Part shown: one piece after another, positions 1-13,800 of the stretch | Numbering within the stretch: the stretch's first letter is position 1 | Layout of the letters: each line of letters begins with the position of its first letter | Origin: Liolophura sinensis | Taxonomy: Eukaryota; Mollusca; Polyplacophora; Chitonida; Chitonidae | Assembly (NCBI RefSeq): GCF_032854445.1 | Contig: NC_088302.1 | Span: forward strand, 14,255,338-14,319,337 | Direction of reading: 5' to 3' | DNA: 64,000 nucleotides | The notes under the pieces: generated by a model | What the model saw: the letters and a program-made list of their open reading frames with translations, nothing else | Databases searched by the model: none | What the model was told of the DNA's origin: nothing | Translations under genes and position numbers: made by a program

Positions 1-274
1 AACACTGGAAATACTAAAATGATAGAATGGAAATTTTGTGGAACAGAGCTAACATTGCGTTTTAACTAGGAATAACACTGGAAATACTAAAATGATAGAA
101 TGGAAATCCTGTGGAACAGAGCTAACATTGCGGTTTAACTAGGAATAACACTGGAAATACTAAAACGATAGAATGGAAATCCCATGGAACAGAGCTAACA
201 TTGCGGTTTAACTAGGAATAACACTGGAAATACTAAAACAATAGAATGGAAATCCCATGGAACAGAGCTAACAC
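1..274. repeat. Tandem repeat, 73-bp unit, cut by window edge
   Basis: Units start at 1, 74, 147 and 220 (word aacactggaaatac), giving an exact 73-bp period. Three units are complete and the fourth stops near 274. Units differ by a few substitutions (tttgtgg, cctgtgg, cccatgg). The array probably continues to the left of the window. It lies upstream of the first recognised exon, so most likely in an intron. Confidence 0.9.
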
Positions 275-924
275 CAAAGTTCAGTAGGATTTGCAATGAA
301 TAACACTAACCTCTATAAAGCAAAATCTTTGGCTGTTTGTGAAAACAAACTTCCTGGTATGACCTGATAATATTTCTTATGATGTTAAATCAAGCAGATA
401 CGTGTATGATGTTGAATTTGACAGTTATGCTGCAATGACGTCATTAGTGCTTGAAAGTAGAGCAGCATTTGTGACTATCGCTAACACCATTTTTTTTTTT
501 TTTTTTTTTTTTTTTGTGCGTGACGTCACTCCAGATGAAAGTGGAAAGGAACGAAAATTTTTGATTCCCTTTTATCCTTGGAAACGTTAAATAGTGAGCT
601 TTTAATACACCAAAATGTTAGTAGAATTTAGAAAAGCAGTTCAGATCATCTGGGTGTGTGTCATTGAACATACATTTATGTACAGCCCTTGTTGTGTATG
701 TCCAGTCCCAATCAGGGGATACTAAGCCCACACCGATTGTAATTCTTGTTTTGTGAGAAGAATAAATCTTTCATCATTGTCCGAGAGAATAGAAATAAAA
801 CTTAAATGTTCTAATTTTTGGAAAACGTGGACTACACTATTTAGAAAGCCTTGAAAAATTGAAAATTATATAAACTTAAATATTGGATAAAATAAAAAGG
901 TAGGTTTTCAGTTTTATTTTCATT

Positions 925-955
<31 letters not shown>

Positions 956-1669
956 GTAATACTTTACCGGCGGCTCAGCCATATGACAAAATAAAATTGA
1001 TGTTGCTTGAAAAGATTCCTCTGTTCTTGTGAAACCTGAATATAGAGTGTAAATTACTAATACTTTATGGTTATCAACTTTTGTTCACAATCGAAAAGAC
1101 TTAATAATGATATGATCATTGGTGTATGTCCATGTATATACAGGTAGTTGTGATGTACACAGTTGTACATAAATATGGTTACTGCTTCGGTGGCCTGATG
1201 ATTAGAGCAACCGCCTTGAAGTCTGGAGACTCGGGATCAAACCTGGGTCGGGACATATCAAAGACTTGATATCACAGACTTGATATCAAAGACGGCAGCA
1301 CTTTGGTGGCTCTGCCACAAGAAGACACACACATGATGATGGCTATGTCATCAAATTGTTATGTACGGCACTAAACTAAAAGCATACACACATACAGAAA
1401 TGTGGCAAATCACTACAAGACATGCCAGGCTGATTGGATATATAATATCAAGTTGTAACTATTACATGTACCTGTAGGTTGAAGGCACCATTCAGCAGAG
1501 TGATGTGTAGAACTCCGTTTGTGAACTCGGGTCATCAATTTTGGTGATGGAAGATTGAAACATATATTTCCAAAATTACACTTTTTTGTAATTTTTATGA
1601 TATGTTTGTTACACTTTGTAATGGCGTTATTTTAAAGTTAAACATGTTATTATTGTCATGTATTTTCAG
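275..1669. other. Non-coding interval upstream of first visible exon
   Basis: No exon is recognised here; it is presumably an intron of the ankyrin gene. It holds a 26-base poly-T run (490-515), a 28-base poly-T run (928-955) followed by a short sequence resembling the end of SINE family B in reverse (about 955-990), and a family B SINE at 1183-1385. The short ORF over the first poly-T run is not supported as coding. Confidence 0.6.
1183..1385 (+). mobile_element. SINE family B copy (tRNA-derived head)
   Basis: Begins gcttcggtggcctgatg with a tRNA-like A-box region and continues to a B-box-like gggatcaaacctgggtcgg. The body carries the family words agacggcagcactttggtgg and ccacaagaagacac. 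A short internal duplication of agacttgatatca occurs near 1260-1290. Other copies of the family lie at 7960, 23430, 35694, 38945 and 56885. Confidence 0.7.
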
Positions 1670-1764
1670 GACAGCCTTAATATTTGCAGCAAGTAAGGGT
1701 CACAGAGAGGTGTGTGAGTTACTGCTGAAGCACGGGGCAAATGCAGAGTGCCGGGATGAGGAAG
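1670..1764 (+). CDS. Ankyrin gene, visible exon 1 (ankyrin repeat)
   Basis: Follows tattttcag and ends before GT at 1765. It encodes TALIFAASKGHREVCELL...HGANAECRDEEG. The TALxxAAxxGHxxxxxLLLxxGAN pattern is diagnostic of an ankyrin repeat. Entry is at the third codon base and exit after the first base. Confidence 0.9.
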
Positions 1765-4700
1765 GTATCAGAAACGTTACTCTCACTTTATTACAAGTTG
1801 GTTCAACCATACATTGGTCTAGAGATACATTTACATGTAATTCAGAGTCACCCCACGGATTAATCCGATTATGCCCACAAATTTTGTCAAGGTCATCACT
1901 GAAGAGGACAAAATTTTGAACATTTTGACCCCTGAAACTGCATAAAATTCCAATATAAATAACTATGCTAGTTTAAGGTCTCTGTTTGACATGCATGAAA
2001 CATTGTGTTTTTGTGCTTGTCTAGGTCTGAAAGCTGTGGAGTATTCTATAAAAGCTGGTCATACAGACCTCCAGGAAGTATTTGACAATGCACTTGTACA
2101 GGCCTCTTGGGAGGTTACAGGAGGTAGGACATGTAATTTCTTGTACCTTTTTATTTTCTTTTTTGCGAATGGATGATCTTGATAAATTGTCAAAAATTAC
2201 CTTGATTTGACAAACCAAATAGTGTGAATATGTGGTAATGTGGCATAATTCTTCATCCATTTAAACTGTCTCTGCCACTAATATTTTGAAACATTGTAGA
2301 GCCTCTCCGGCCGTGCGTGGGAAGGTCTTCCAGCAACCTGCAGATGGTCGTGGGTTTCCACCGAGCTCTGCCCGGTTTCCTCCCACCATAATGCTGGCCG
2401 CCGTTGTATAAGTGAAATATTCTTGCATCATTTTCATGATAATTATATGCAGAAAAAAAGGGCTTTAGTGGATCAAAAGGTTAAAGATTTATGGTATGTT
2501 ATGGTAGACATTCTTTTATATGGTGTTGTGGCTAAGCAGTCAGATCGGTCAGTGTTCAGGTGGCAAATCCAGCTCTTGGCAAGTTGCGAAGCATTCCCCT
2601 ATTGACCTCTGATTTTCCTGACCACCATCATACAGCTGAAACATTCTGTTAGACCAATCAAAACAATTGTTAAACATGCTATGTCAGAAACCTGTGACAA
2701 TAAATCCATATTCGCCAATCAAGTTAAATTTTGTATATTTACCACGAATAGCTCAACTGACTACCTTACAGTAAGTTTCAGACTCGTACTTGTACTGTTT
2801 ATAGTACTAGAATATGTGAGAAGGTCTGCCAGCAACCTGCGGATGGTTGTGGGTTCCCCCGAGCTGTGTCCGGTTTCCTCGCACCATAATGCTGGCTGCC
2901 GTGATATAAGTGAAATATTCTTGAGTACATGTGTAAGTTTGAAAAAAAAATTATACATGTAATATGACCTGCGTTTTAAACTTTAGGAACTTTATTACAG
3001 ATTTTGAATTAAACATGTGCGCAGACACACAACTGATATTTGTGAGAGGAATGATTTAGGCTTTTGAATAATAGTAGCAAAAATTCAGTTTGATTTGAAC
3101 TGATTTTTTTCCATCAAAGTAAATCAGTACTTTGTGATTGTCAATTTTGTAGGGGACTCAGGTACGCCTGAAGGTACGGATAATAATGTAAGTATTCAGT
3201 GCCTAACACAGCTCTTTTCACCATGTGATTACCAGACTTTGCCCCTGCCCCAAAGTGCCCTTAGCAAGATTTCAGCATTTCCGCTGTTGGAAGGGCTTTA
3301 GTGACAATAAGCAATTCAAAATGCTTGTAAAAGCCTTCAGACGATCACGCATGAAGTTGGTTGGAGATCATTTGCCTTCTCCCTTTGTATGCTAGATTAA
3401 ATTAGAAATCTGTATCCAAAAGTTGTTGGGTTACCCGGGGCATTCCCATTTTCCCCATGGAAGAAGCTACATGTACCAGAATACAAGTGTTAAATTCTTA
3501 AGTATAATTTTAAACATCTATGATGTAAAGAAATAAATATCCCAGGTTGGGTAATAGAAGCAGGATAGTTTCAGTACAAATTAGTGGGATACAACCAAGC
3601 AGTACTGTAGCTAGGACTTCCCCAAATAATGATGCACCAAAATATCAAACAGTTAATGATGTATTAAAAAGTTCATTTGCTGGAATGTTTTTTTTTTTTG
3701 TGCAGATCTCCCTTTGCGAGAATCCATTGTTATAGTTTGGTAACCATCCATTCCATCTAAGCATCTTCAAATCTTAGGAGATGGTCGCTCAGTTATCAAA
3801 TAATTGAAAAATATAAATGTTAAATGCAGGAACAAATGAGTTTTGTTTTTTTTTGGCATCTGACCTATGGACATACTTTCTTTACGCATATAGTGTGTAC
3901 ACATTTATGTACATGTATGTCAAACTCCAGTTGTTTATTTCCTGTGACTTTGTCTTCTCATTTGCCCAGTCCGACATTGTGAATCCCTTCAGCCCTGAAG
4001 ACTCTCCTACAACAAGTGCCAAACAGTCTGCTCCAAAGTTCCCTAAGGTGAGGCCAAGGTCAAAGGGCATGACCTTCATCACAAGCTTTACACATTTTGA
4101 TTATTTGCTACTCACACTGCACACACAGGCTATAGTGTTGTTGCTGTTGCATGAGTGAGATGAGTAGGCCCTAATAAGGGCATCCCAATTCCTCAACCTT
4201 CTCGCATATGAAAGAACAACTTTAAGTGCAATTTATGCACATTTTTAAGTTGATTTTTTGGAGATAAAACTATATTGGTTGCGTTGGTCAGTTTCAGGGC
4301 TTCACAAAAAGTACAGTTTTATCACTCTACGCAGAATAATGCTTTCAGAATATGCTAGAATAAAACACCTTGCAAATATGCGAAACGATGGAGGAATTAC
4401 AGTTATCATGTTCAGTACATGGGATAAATAGTGCGTGTAAAACTCTCTCCAAGGTAAACATTTTGCCTCTTCTTTTTTGAATACATACATGTATTTTAAA
4501 ATCATTTAAAGGTTTAATATCAGATTGATTGATGTGTGTCCACAGGGGTCATTTATTTTCCCTTGCTTGCTTGCTTGCCAAAAATCATTTTTGCACTCTA
4601 CCATGTAAGCATTCATGTTTTATAGTGTTGTTCACACCTCACATTTTGTGTTCTCATTAAAACCTAGAGATATTTATACTGGTAAACATGTATGTTGGCT

Positions 4701-7700
4701 AGTTTTAGGTGTAACTTAATGTACTAAAGTGCTACAGTGCTACTGAGGACTTTTGAATGTCTAAATCCAAAGAAATCCATAATAATGAAAACCGTACATC
4801 ATCAAGATACTTGTATCAAATTTATCCTTTTGATTTGCTAAATTTCATACCGGCCACATTGTTAGATAGTAAATGATTAGTCACTGATAGATATTGGAAA
4901 AGCTTGCTTGAGCAACTTAGTTTTGAAATTTTAACAGAAGTAACACTGATAAGAAGCCATATAGGGATTCGCTGGCAAAGTTTTGGTGCCATTCAGACAT
5001 TAAATTAGTTCATTTATTGCCATAGAATCGTTGGACTTGTCTGGGTGAATGCAATCTTAATACAAGTACAATGTGTATGGCCCAAGATTCCAGTCATTTC
5101 TCCGTCTGTTTTAAAATTAATTTATGCCTCTGGGCAAAGCTATAATAAGGTACATGATTAATGATAATTAAACCCAATTAAGGTCTAATTGTAGGCAAAA
5201 ATCTTGCCTCTGTTGTTTTGAGGTTATATTGATACACATTTTTGTATGCCTTCAGCATCTCAGTGAGCTAGGCGTTACATCATCAGATTTTCATTCTTTT
5301 CTTTCCGAGATACACGTACAGGCGTGATGTAGACCTGATTTTGTTTCACGGCTTCATCCCGATTTGATTTCAGATTTTTTTATCACTATTCAAACAATTC
5401 TGACAATGGTTAATGACCTAATAGTCATGACTAAGCTGCAAATTTCACCTCGTTCTGAGAGGTTCTCTATGGATCTTAGGAACGGGTTTTGAGATTAGTT
5501 TGGAAGGTAGCATGATACCTTACCTGTGAACATCTGGGTTTTCATAAATAAAAGTTAAATTTTTGAACATTTATTGGCCAGATTTTGGGTCATTTACCAT
5601 ATTTCACCTCATCATAATCAAACTTGACCTGAGCACGGACAAAAGCTATTTGTAGATGCTATCACATCAAAATTCAATGTAGTGTTAAATGCATTTCCTG
5701 CTGAGGCGGAGCACTGTTTTTATGTTCTGGGAACCCATTAGTGTTGAAGTAATGCGTTAATAGCATCTTATTGTCATCATAGATATCGTCATGCAGTGAG
5801 TAATAACCTGCTGATCAACATCCTGATTACAGTCACTATAACCTCTATGAGCTTGTGTTTCTAACAATGTAAATTTAGATGGACTTTGGCTTCCAGGATT
5901 CACCAAGTGCACCATCTACACCCAAATCACCTCATTCATGGGAGACAACTCCACACTCACCTTCCACTACTGATCAGCGAACCATGGATGCATATAAGGT
6001 TTGGAGGGCTCCTTCACTGATGCCATGCATGTGGACATCTTATCTGCACCAGATATTTGTGGTTACCAATAGACAGTTGTGGTTGGCATTAGACAATTGT
6101 GGCTAGCAGTAGACAATTGTGGCTAGCAGTAGACAATTGTGGCTAGCAGTAAATGCTTAGTTTCAATTTTGGAACTTCGTGCTCAGATATATAGGTAAAT
6201 TAATGATTGGATCTGTATTTTATCTCAGAGGATAAGTGTATTAAAACTGTGGTTACAAAGATCATAGAATAGTCCTGAAGACAAAACCCCATATTTATCA
6301 AACGTCTTAGGTCTTAAGTGAAAAATTCACTACTGGAGAGTTTAAATTGTGCACAGTAATACCTTATTGCAGAGCTTTGTACTCATCACAGCTTGAGTTA
6401 TTTCCTCATTTGAGTTTGGCTTTTTAAGCTTTTGTCGTTTATGACGTAAGTCTTTAATTGCTTGATAAATATGAGCCCGGGCCTAAGATTGCAAAAAAAA
6501 ACAGGCCACATGTTAAGGCTGTGTTAATGCTAAGCTTATGACAGTTTTGAGAGCCTGGAAGTTGAGAAATGTTTCTTCTGCATGCAAATATTTGTTAACT
6601 TTCTATTGTCACATTATTTCTGTTTATCATTGATTACCAGGTGAAAATCCTCCCACGTTCTAGCTTCATGTCTTGTGATATCTATGTCAAGCTTGAACTA
6701 TATTGATTGGTTCTTAATCTAAGGGTTTCTACTCCACTGTCTGTGAATTTTCACTAACAAGAATAATGTTATGTTATGATTAGAAGGTTGATAAAAGCCT
6801 CAATTTTCCTCAAATTTGCCCTTTTCAGGAGCTGGAAGAGGAGCATGAGTTGTTAATGGAAGAATTACGGGCCCTGCGGGTCTCTCACATTAAACTTCAG
6901 GACAAATTACAGTTCATTACAGAGAGGTCACAGAAATCAGGGGAGGTAAACAGAAATCAAATGATAGCATGTACAAATGTGCAGGCATTCTTGCTCATCT
7001 ACGAGGAATTCTGACTTCCATAAATTGTTGTCAGAATTTTTAGTAACCAGTGTGTCATGTGATCATTGTGTAAAGTATTTGTTCATGTTTGCACCTCAGA
7101 TGAGATGTCAATATTTCCGCTCGGTGTAGTACTATGCAGTTTATGTGAAATATTTTCCGTAAACCCTCTAAAGGCAATTAACATGCTGATGATAAGGTGT
7201 TAATGTTTTTTAACATGATTTTAAATTTATGCTCATATTGCATACCAAACTGTTGATTTTCTTTCTCCAAGCTAATTGTGATTGTTGACTCATGGTTAAG
7301 GATGCACTTCAATTTAACTTCTAGATATTTTTGTAGCAAAGGAGGAAGTCCAGGTTAAGTGGTCTGTCAGTGCTGAAGGTAAATTATCAGTAAAAACCAG
7401 AAATGTTTATCCATGTGCACTTGCTTTCAGAATGGAGCTGACAACCAAAGAATTCAAGCACTGGAAAACGAGGTTAGTATCAAGTAGTAGAGTTTCAGTT
7501 TTTATATACTAGTGATGAGAAATGTCTACGTTTGAAGATACCACAGGTGACCTGTCATACGTTAATGTTGTTTCACTGATTTCTCAATAAATTTTACAAG
7601 GAGATTACCTAGGAACCTGATGACTCTCTTGTAAATGAAGTATTCTTGAATACTGCGTAACATTCTGATAAGTGAATGAGTACAATTTTGCAAAGAAACA

Positions 7701-7789
7701 GCTTTTGGAGTAAATTCATGTCTCATCGTTTTTCCGTTCTCATAAATGCCTAGTATTCTGCATGGTTATAATTGATTGATTTACATTTG

Positions 7790-7833
<44 letters not shown>

Positions 7834-10800
7834 ACTAACAAACAAACGACAAATAACCAGTGAAACTGTATGGTGTTACATATCATGAAAGGAAAACAGG
7901 TTTATCAGTTAACAAACCACAGAAGAATGTTGCCATGACAACAGTATGCGTTTGCCACTGATCCAGGTTGGGTCATATGAAAGACTTTAAAAAATGGTAC
8001 TTGTTGTTGTCTCACTTAGAGCTCAGCACTGGAAGGTTAGAGCAAGGAAACAGGACAGGTTGGCCCAGTGTCAGTATAATGTGACTGGATAGGGTGTCAG
8101 ACCTGGTGTCTGAGGCATGATATTTCAGTGGTGACAGCACTTTAGTGGCACGGACTCGCACTGCCAGAAGAAGACACTGTATATGTACACACAACTTTAG
8201 TCTACTCATATGATTGAAAAATGGCGAAGTCTGACCCAAGCATTCACTCATTCCTTTACTACTGACAGGTATTATGTTCAAAATTTCAACAACTTCTGTG
8301 TTTTGCACTTTCATTGTATGCTAGCATAGTGCAGTGTATGAAAATTTTCCACTTTCCAGCTGAAGAAGATCAAGAATTTGTACTCTGCCGAGCAGGAGAA
8401 GAATATGCAGCTAGAAACCAAAATAGAGAAACACGGTCTTCGAAGTGAGGTATGTTTGATCTGAATCTGTTAAGCTGACCAGTTATGATCAGTTTTGTTT
8501 GCTATAAGGATCAAACATGAAGCTTGTTAATCAAATGTATGAGTTTATTCAAAAATGATGATTAACTAAACCTATAAACATCATGGAACAAACCAATTAA
8601 GTAAGAACATACCTTTAGTTATAAAGGGGATAATCTTTTGTTTTTGTTCCGCAGAGTCCCTCAGAGAGCCCTGGTGGTGTGGATAGCTGGGAAGATAGCG
8701 ATGACGATCTGTTTGGTAATCCTACAGGTAGGTCTGTCTTCATCACTAAACTTGGCTGTACAATTCTTTATCAATATAGTACATTGACATAGTTTGTCAC
8801 AATCTGTGAATAAATACTGTGATGTAATGTACATATAATGTGTCACAACTTTATCACCAAATGTAATGCTTGAATATAATAATGTTTTCTCAAGACATCT
8901 CGATGACAACTTGTTGATCCTAAAGGAAGGTTTTTAGCCTTCTAGACCTGAATATATTCAATTTTGAATGCTTTTTGTAAATGATCTTGGTCTAATGGAC
9001 CCGAGATTTGAAAGCAGAAGTTCTCTCCCTTGCTCTGTCTTACAAAGCTTACAAAATACGCATAAACCTTCAGTTGCGTCTCTCTTGAGGAAAGTGTAGG
9101 AGTTCAAACCTGCAACCAGCAACCAGTGACATAAATATTCAAAAATTTGTTCTGATCTAACTTTGACATTGCATAGGTTATTATACCATAAGATTATATA
9201 ATGTGTTTCCCTGAAGTGGATGCACAACTTTTTCTCACTTCCAGAAATTCATATTAACTGTGGATGAGTCTATTCTACAACTCTACAAAAGTGATTTAGT
9301 GCTCTAGAAAGTGTGCCCTACCATTCCTTGACTACTAGTGATTGAGGACACATTTGAAAAGCAGTTTCTACCACTACTAGTGATTGATGACACATTTGAA
9401 TAGCAGTTTCTACCACTACTAATGATTGACGAAACATTTGAATAGCAGTTTCTACCACTACTAGTGTTGACGAAACATTGGCAGTTTCTGCCACTACCAG
9501 TGATTGATGACACATTTGAATAGCAGTTTCTACCACTACTAGTGTTGACGAAACATTTGAATAGCAGTTTCTACCACTATTAGTGTTGACAAAACATTTG
9601 AATAGCAGTTTCTGCCACTACTAGTGTTGACGAAACATTTGAATAGCAGTTTCTGCCACTACCAGTGATTGATGACACATTTGAATAGCAGTTTCTACCA
9701 CTATTAGTGTTAACGAAACATTTGAATAGCAGTTTCTACCACTACTAGTGTTGACAAAACATTTGAATAGCAGTTTTTGCCACTACCAGTGATTGATGAC
9801 ACATTTGAATAGCAGTTTCTACCACTACTAGTGTTGACGAAACATTTGAATAGCAGTTTCTACCACTACTAGTGTTGACAAAACATTTGAATAGCAGTTT
9901 CTGCCACTACGAGTGATTGATGACACATTTGCATTATTAAATGTCAATAAATATCACAAAATAGTACTTTTGAAGGTGTGCTACTACTATTGGATATTAG
10001 CCTACCTTCCAAACAGACCTTTAAACATCTTTCTAAGATCAACAGAACTTGCAGAATTAGGCGAAATGAGCCAAGAAGTCAGGGGCAAACTTTAGGTCAT
10101 TTACCAAAAGCTTAATAATTTAACAGTTTATACTGATGTTTTTGTATTGATTGCAGAGAAGAAGCCCAAGTCTGGAACGGGTAGAGATGACCAGTTAGTG
10201 GCCCTTCTTAGGAGTCAGATACTCAGCCTGAGGCAGGAGAATGATCATCTCAAGGAAAAACTTCAGGTGGGAACAGTCACTCATTGTTGATTTTCTTCTT
10301 TTTTTAGTATTTAAATGTAACTGTATAAAGTCCCCTAATAGGAGTATTGGAGATACTATATATGACCTTCACCAAAAATTCTTAATTGTCGCCAAAAAGT
10401 GAATGAATTAATCACGATAATGCAAAATTTGTCAACTGAAAAATGCTAAACTTGATGTGAAATACGATATATGGTTTTAAATATCAACCTTACAGAGAAT
10501 TTGCTAAAATTTTGGGAAAAGTTTTCAAATATTAGCCAATAGTGAATAATTTTATTTCTTTGTCCTCCTTTGTTCTTTAAAGGTCATCGTGAAATCTTTC
10601 AATGTAACATTCAGATAGGCTTTTTTTAAAAAATCTGTAGTTTATTTCTTTGATTGGTGATTGGTACTAACAGTATGCACCTGTGCCATGCATTTTGTCA
10701 AAATGTCAGAACATTAAAAAAATGAGTATCATGTAAACACATGTACATACCATATTCATAGTCGAGATATGAGTTGCTTCCAGTGGCTAATTTTGTTACA

Positions 10801-13800
10801 TGCTTCCATTGTATCTGCTAATATAGTGAAAGGAGAGAGGAAACCAGGTATGTTACAGATGCTTTCACCAACACTCAAATAATGCTGGTATCAATTTGCA
10901 TTTTGTTTCCCAACCACTGTTACATGTAGCGAACAACTTTACCTTGCAAACAACCTATAAATATATGGCTAAGTCGCCGAGTGGTCTTTTTGAAGCATGT
11001 CAAAAAATTTCTGAATCTGGTGACACAAAAGAAAAATATATCTGTTTTAAATTTTGGAATTTTTCCAGTGATGCATTTTAAATTGTTTCCTGCACTGTAA
11101 ATGTAAATCTAGTGTTGTCTGAAATGGCTCCCCATCCCACCCCATCTCTTGTTTTTTTGTTGGTGTTGCTGATTTGAAGTTTGATTTTATTCTTTATTTT
11201 TCATATGTGCACGAGAAAGCATTGTCTATTTATTTATTTATTGATTTATTTATTTGATTGGTGTTTTACGCCGTACTCAAGAATATTTCACTTATACAAC
11301 GGCGGCCAGCATTATGGTGGGTGGAAACCGGGCACGCCCGGGGGAAACCCACGACCATCCACAGGTTGCTGACAGACCTTCCCACTTACGACCGGAGAGG
11401 AAGTCAGCATGAGCTGGACTTGAACTCACAGTGACCGCATTGGTGAGAGGCTCCTGGGTCATTACGCTGCGCTAGCGCGCTAACCAACTGAGCCACGGAG
11501 ACCCCCGCATTGTCTATTTAAATGCTTCAGAGGAGTGAATGTTAGTTTGCGGCAGAACAATGCGGCAGAGAGGGGCAAGTCAAATAACATAAACCTAGTC
11601 AAGTTACGATCCAACTCAATGTTAAAGTAAGAACAATTTCTGGGACAGTCCACTTTTCCACATTTTCACTCTTATTCATTATTTTTATACCCTCCTCAGA
11701 CTTTCTGCCTGTGTAGCAAAACTTAAACTTGGTGTCGTCTTACATTGAGGTAGCTGTATAGGGAACTATACACATTGGTCAAGGAATCATTTACACAGAG
11801 TATATGTCAGGTGAAAGCCCTGCACTGGAAAACAGTGTGATTTAATTTTTGTTTCTCAGCCAAGTAAAATGTATTTGAAACATTACAATTTAATGTGCCA
11901 TTTTCTAACTACATTGTGACCAGTGAAATGACATCATGTTTTGGCCTTATAATATGCACAGACTAAAACTCCTGCTTTTTGAGATGCATGTACATAAAAA
12001 GCAATGAATTTATTCACTAAATGAGCATTTAATGGAACTTTTTCAAGCCGAAAATAATGGTTTGTCATTATTAATACGCTCTAGGCCCCAGCTGACCACC
12101 ATAGAGTTTGATACTTCAGAAGCATTTTACTCTGTTAAAAAAATCATGAATGGAATCGTTTTACTGGACAGTGTTCAGAGGTCTTTCAGCTGGCATGTCC
12201 TTTATCCTAGTGTGTTATAACATAAGCATGTGTGTAGAGATCACAAGTAAACAGGTAAAGATGATGTGTTAAGACATTCCTGTTTATGTTCAGTAATTTC
12301 TCATAACTCTTGTTTAGTATCTGTGGTAATGGCGCATGCACATGAAGGTGTGTTTTACCAGTTTTTTTTTTTATATAGGCTGGAATCAAACATAAATCTT
12401 GACTGTTCATCATCCAGTCCATAATCTCTTTTTATTAAAGTACCTGTAATTACATCCATGTATACTGAAACACTTTCAATATGCTTAGCAACCAGTGGAA
12501 CTGAAAGCTGTTCACGATTAATGAAAAACATGTATCATTAGATAAACATGAGAAGAACTATTGCCTGACCACAATATTTCTTTATTTACTTATCTATTTG
12601 GTTGGTGTTTTACACCTTACTCAAGAATATTTCACTTATACGACGATAACCAGCATTATGGTGGGAGGAAACCGGGCAGAGCCCGGGGAAAACACAGACT
12701 ATTCTCACTTATGGCCAGAGAGGAAGCCTGCATAAGCTGGACTTGAACTCACAGCAACCGCATTGGTGAGAGACTCCTGGGTCATTACGCTGCGCTAGCA
12801 TGCTAACCAACTGAGCCACGGAGGCACCCAACATGTCTTTACCATTCACAAATGTTATGTTTACCTCAATATGTTTTTTGGCTTGAGAAAAAAAATTTTC
12901 CACTTTCTATGTTATGCGTTTTCAGGGTGTTTGGTGAATATTTTTCTGTTTCAGGCAAAAGTTCGCAAAATTTGAGGTTACCTATTGCCCTGCACGCCCA
13001 TTGAGGCATCAGGCAAACATGTTGTACATGTATGATAATCACACATGTTCAACAAAGGTAAGTTAATTGTGACATACAAAATATACGACAAATGTATGTT
13101 GAAATATGTCTGACGCCACTTCTTTGTGAAACTGGGCCCTGTTTTTTGTGAGCATTCTGTTGTGATTGTTAATGATATTTGTTTATTTACTACAGAATGA
13201 CAGCAGTGTAACCAATGGGGTGCCATCTCTGAGCCAGTCGCCGCTGACACACTCTATCAGCGGGCTTTCTGAAGGGGAGTCTGGGATACTTATGAACGGA
13301 GAGCGTTCTCGGACACCCAGTGACGAGGGGGATGTTGCACCTAGAGATGAGACAAGCGTTCGGGAAGAGAACCAAATTTTAAAAGAAACCATCAAGAAAA
13401 TGCAGGTGACATACTCTGCTTTAGTGGAGGCAGGCGACAAGCTTCAGATAGAGTATGATCAGCTGTATGAGGAGAAAATGGTGCTAGAGGAAAAACTACA
13501 AGTACTCACCAAGGAAAAGGAAGAACTTACCAAAGAGAACAATATCTTGGCTGCAGAGAATCTGCACGAAGACATTGAAAAATTGTTGAATGAGCTTGAG
13601 ACACTTCAACAGAAAAACAAGCAATTAGAGAAGGAGAAAGAGGAGCTTAGCCGTCAGCACCTGGGGCTGACAATTAACTCAGGTGTTGACGTGAGTGGTG
13701 AGCTGGCACGTGTCACAGAGGAGCGTGACGCACTGAAGCTACACTGTGACGAGCTGGAAGAGACGGCAGCTAGGCTGAAACAGGACCACGATATCGTCAT

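Noticed and set aside
402..590. 62-aa ORF through a poly-T run
   Set aside because: Depends on a 26-base T run encoding phenylalanines; no family resemblance and probably intronic.
9304..9536. Minus-strand ORFs with repeated SSGRNCYSNVSSI-like residues
   Set aside because: They are translations of the minisatellite whose 42-bp unit is divisible by three; the frame breaks when 41-bp units begin.
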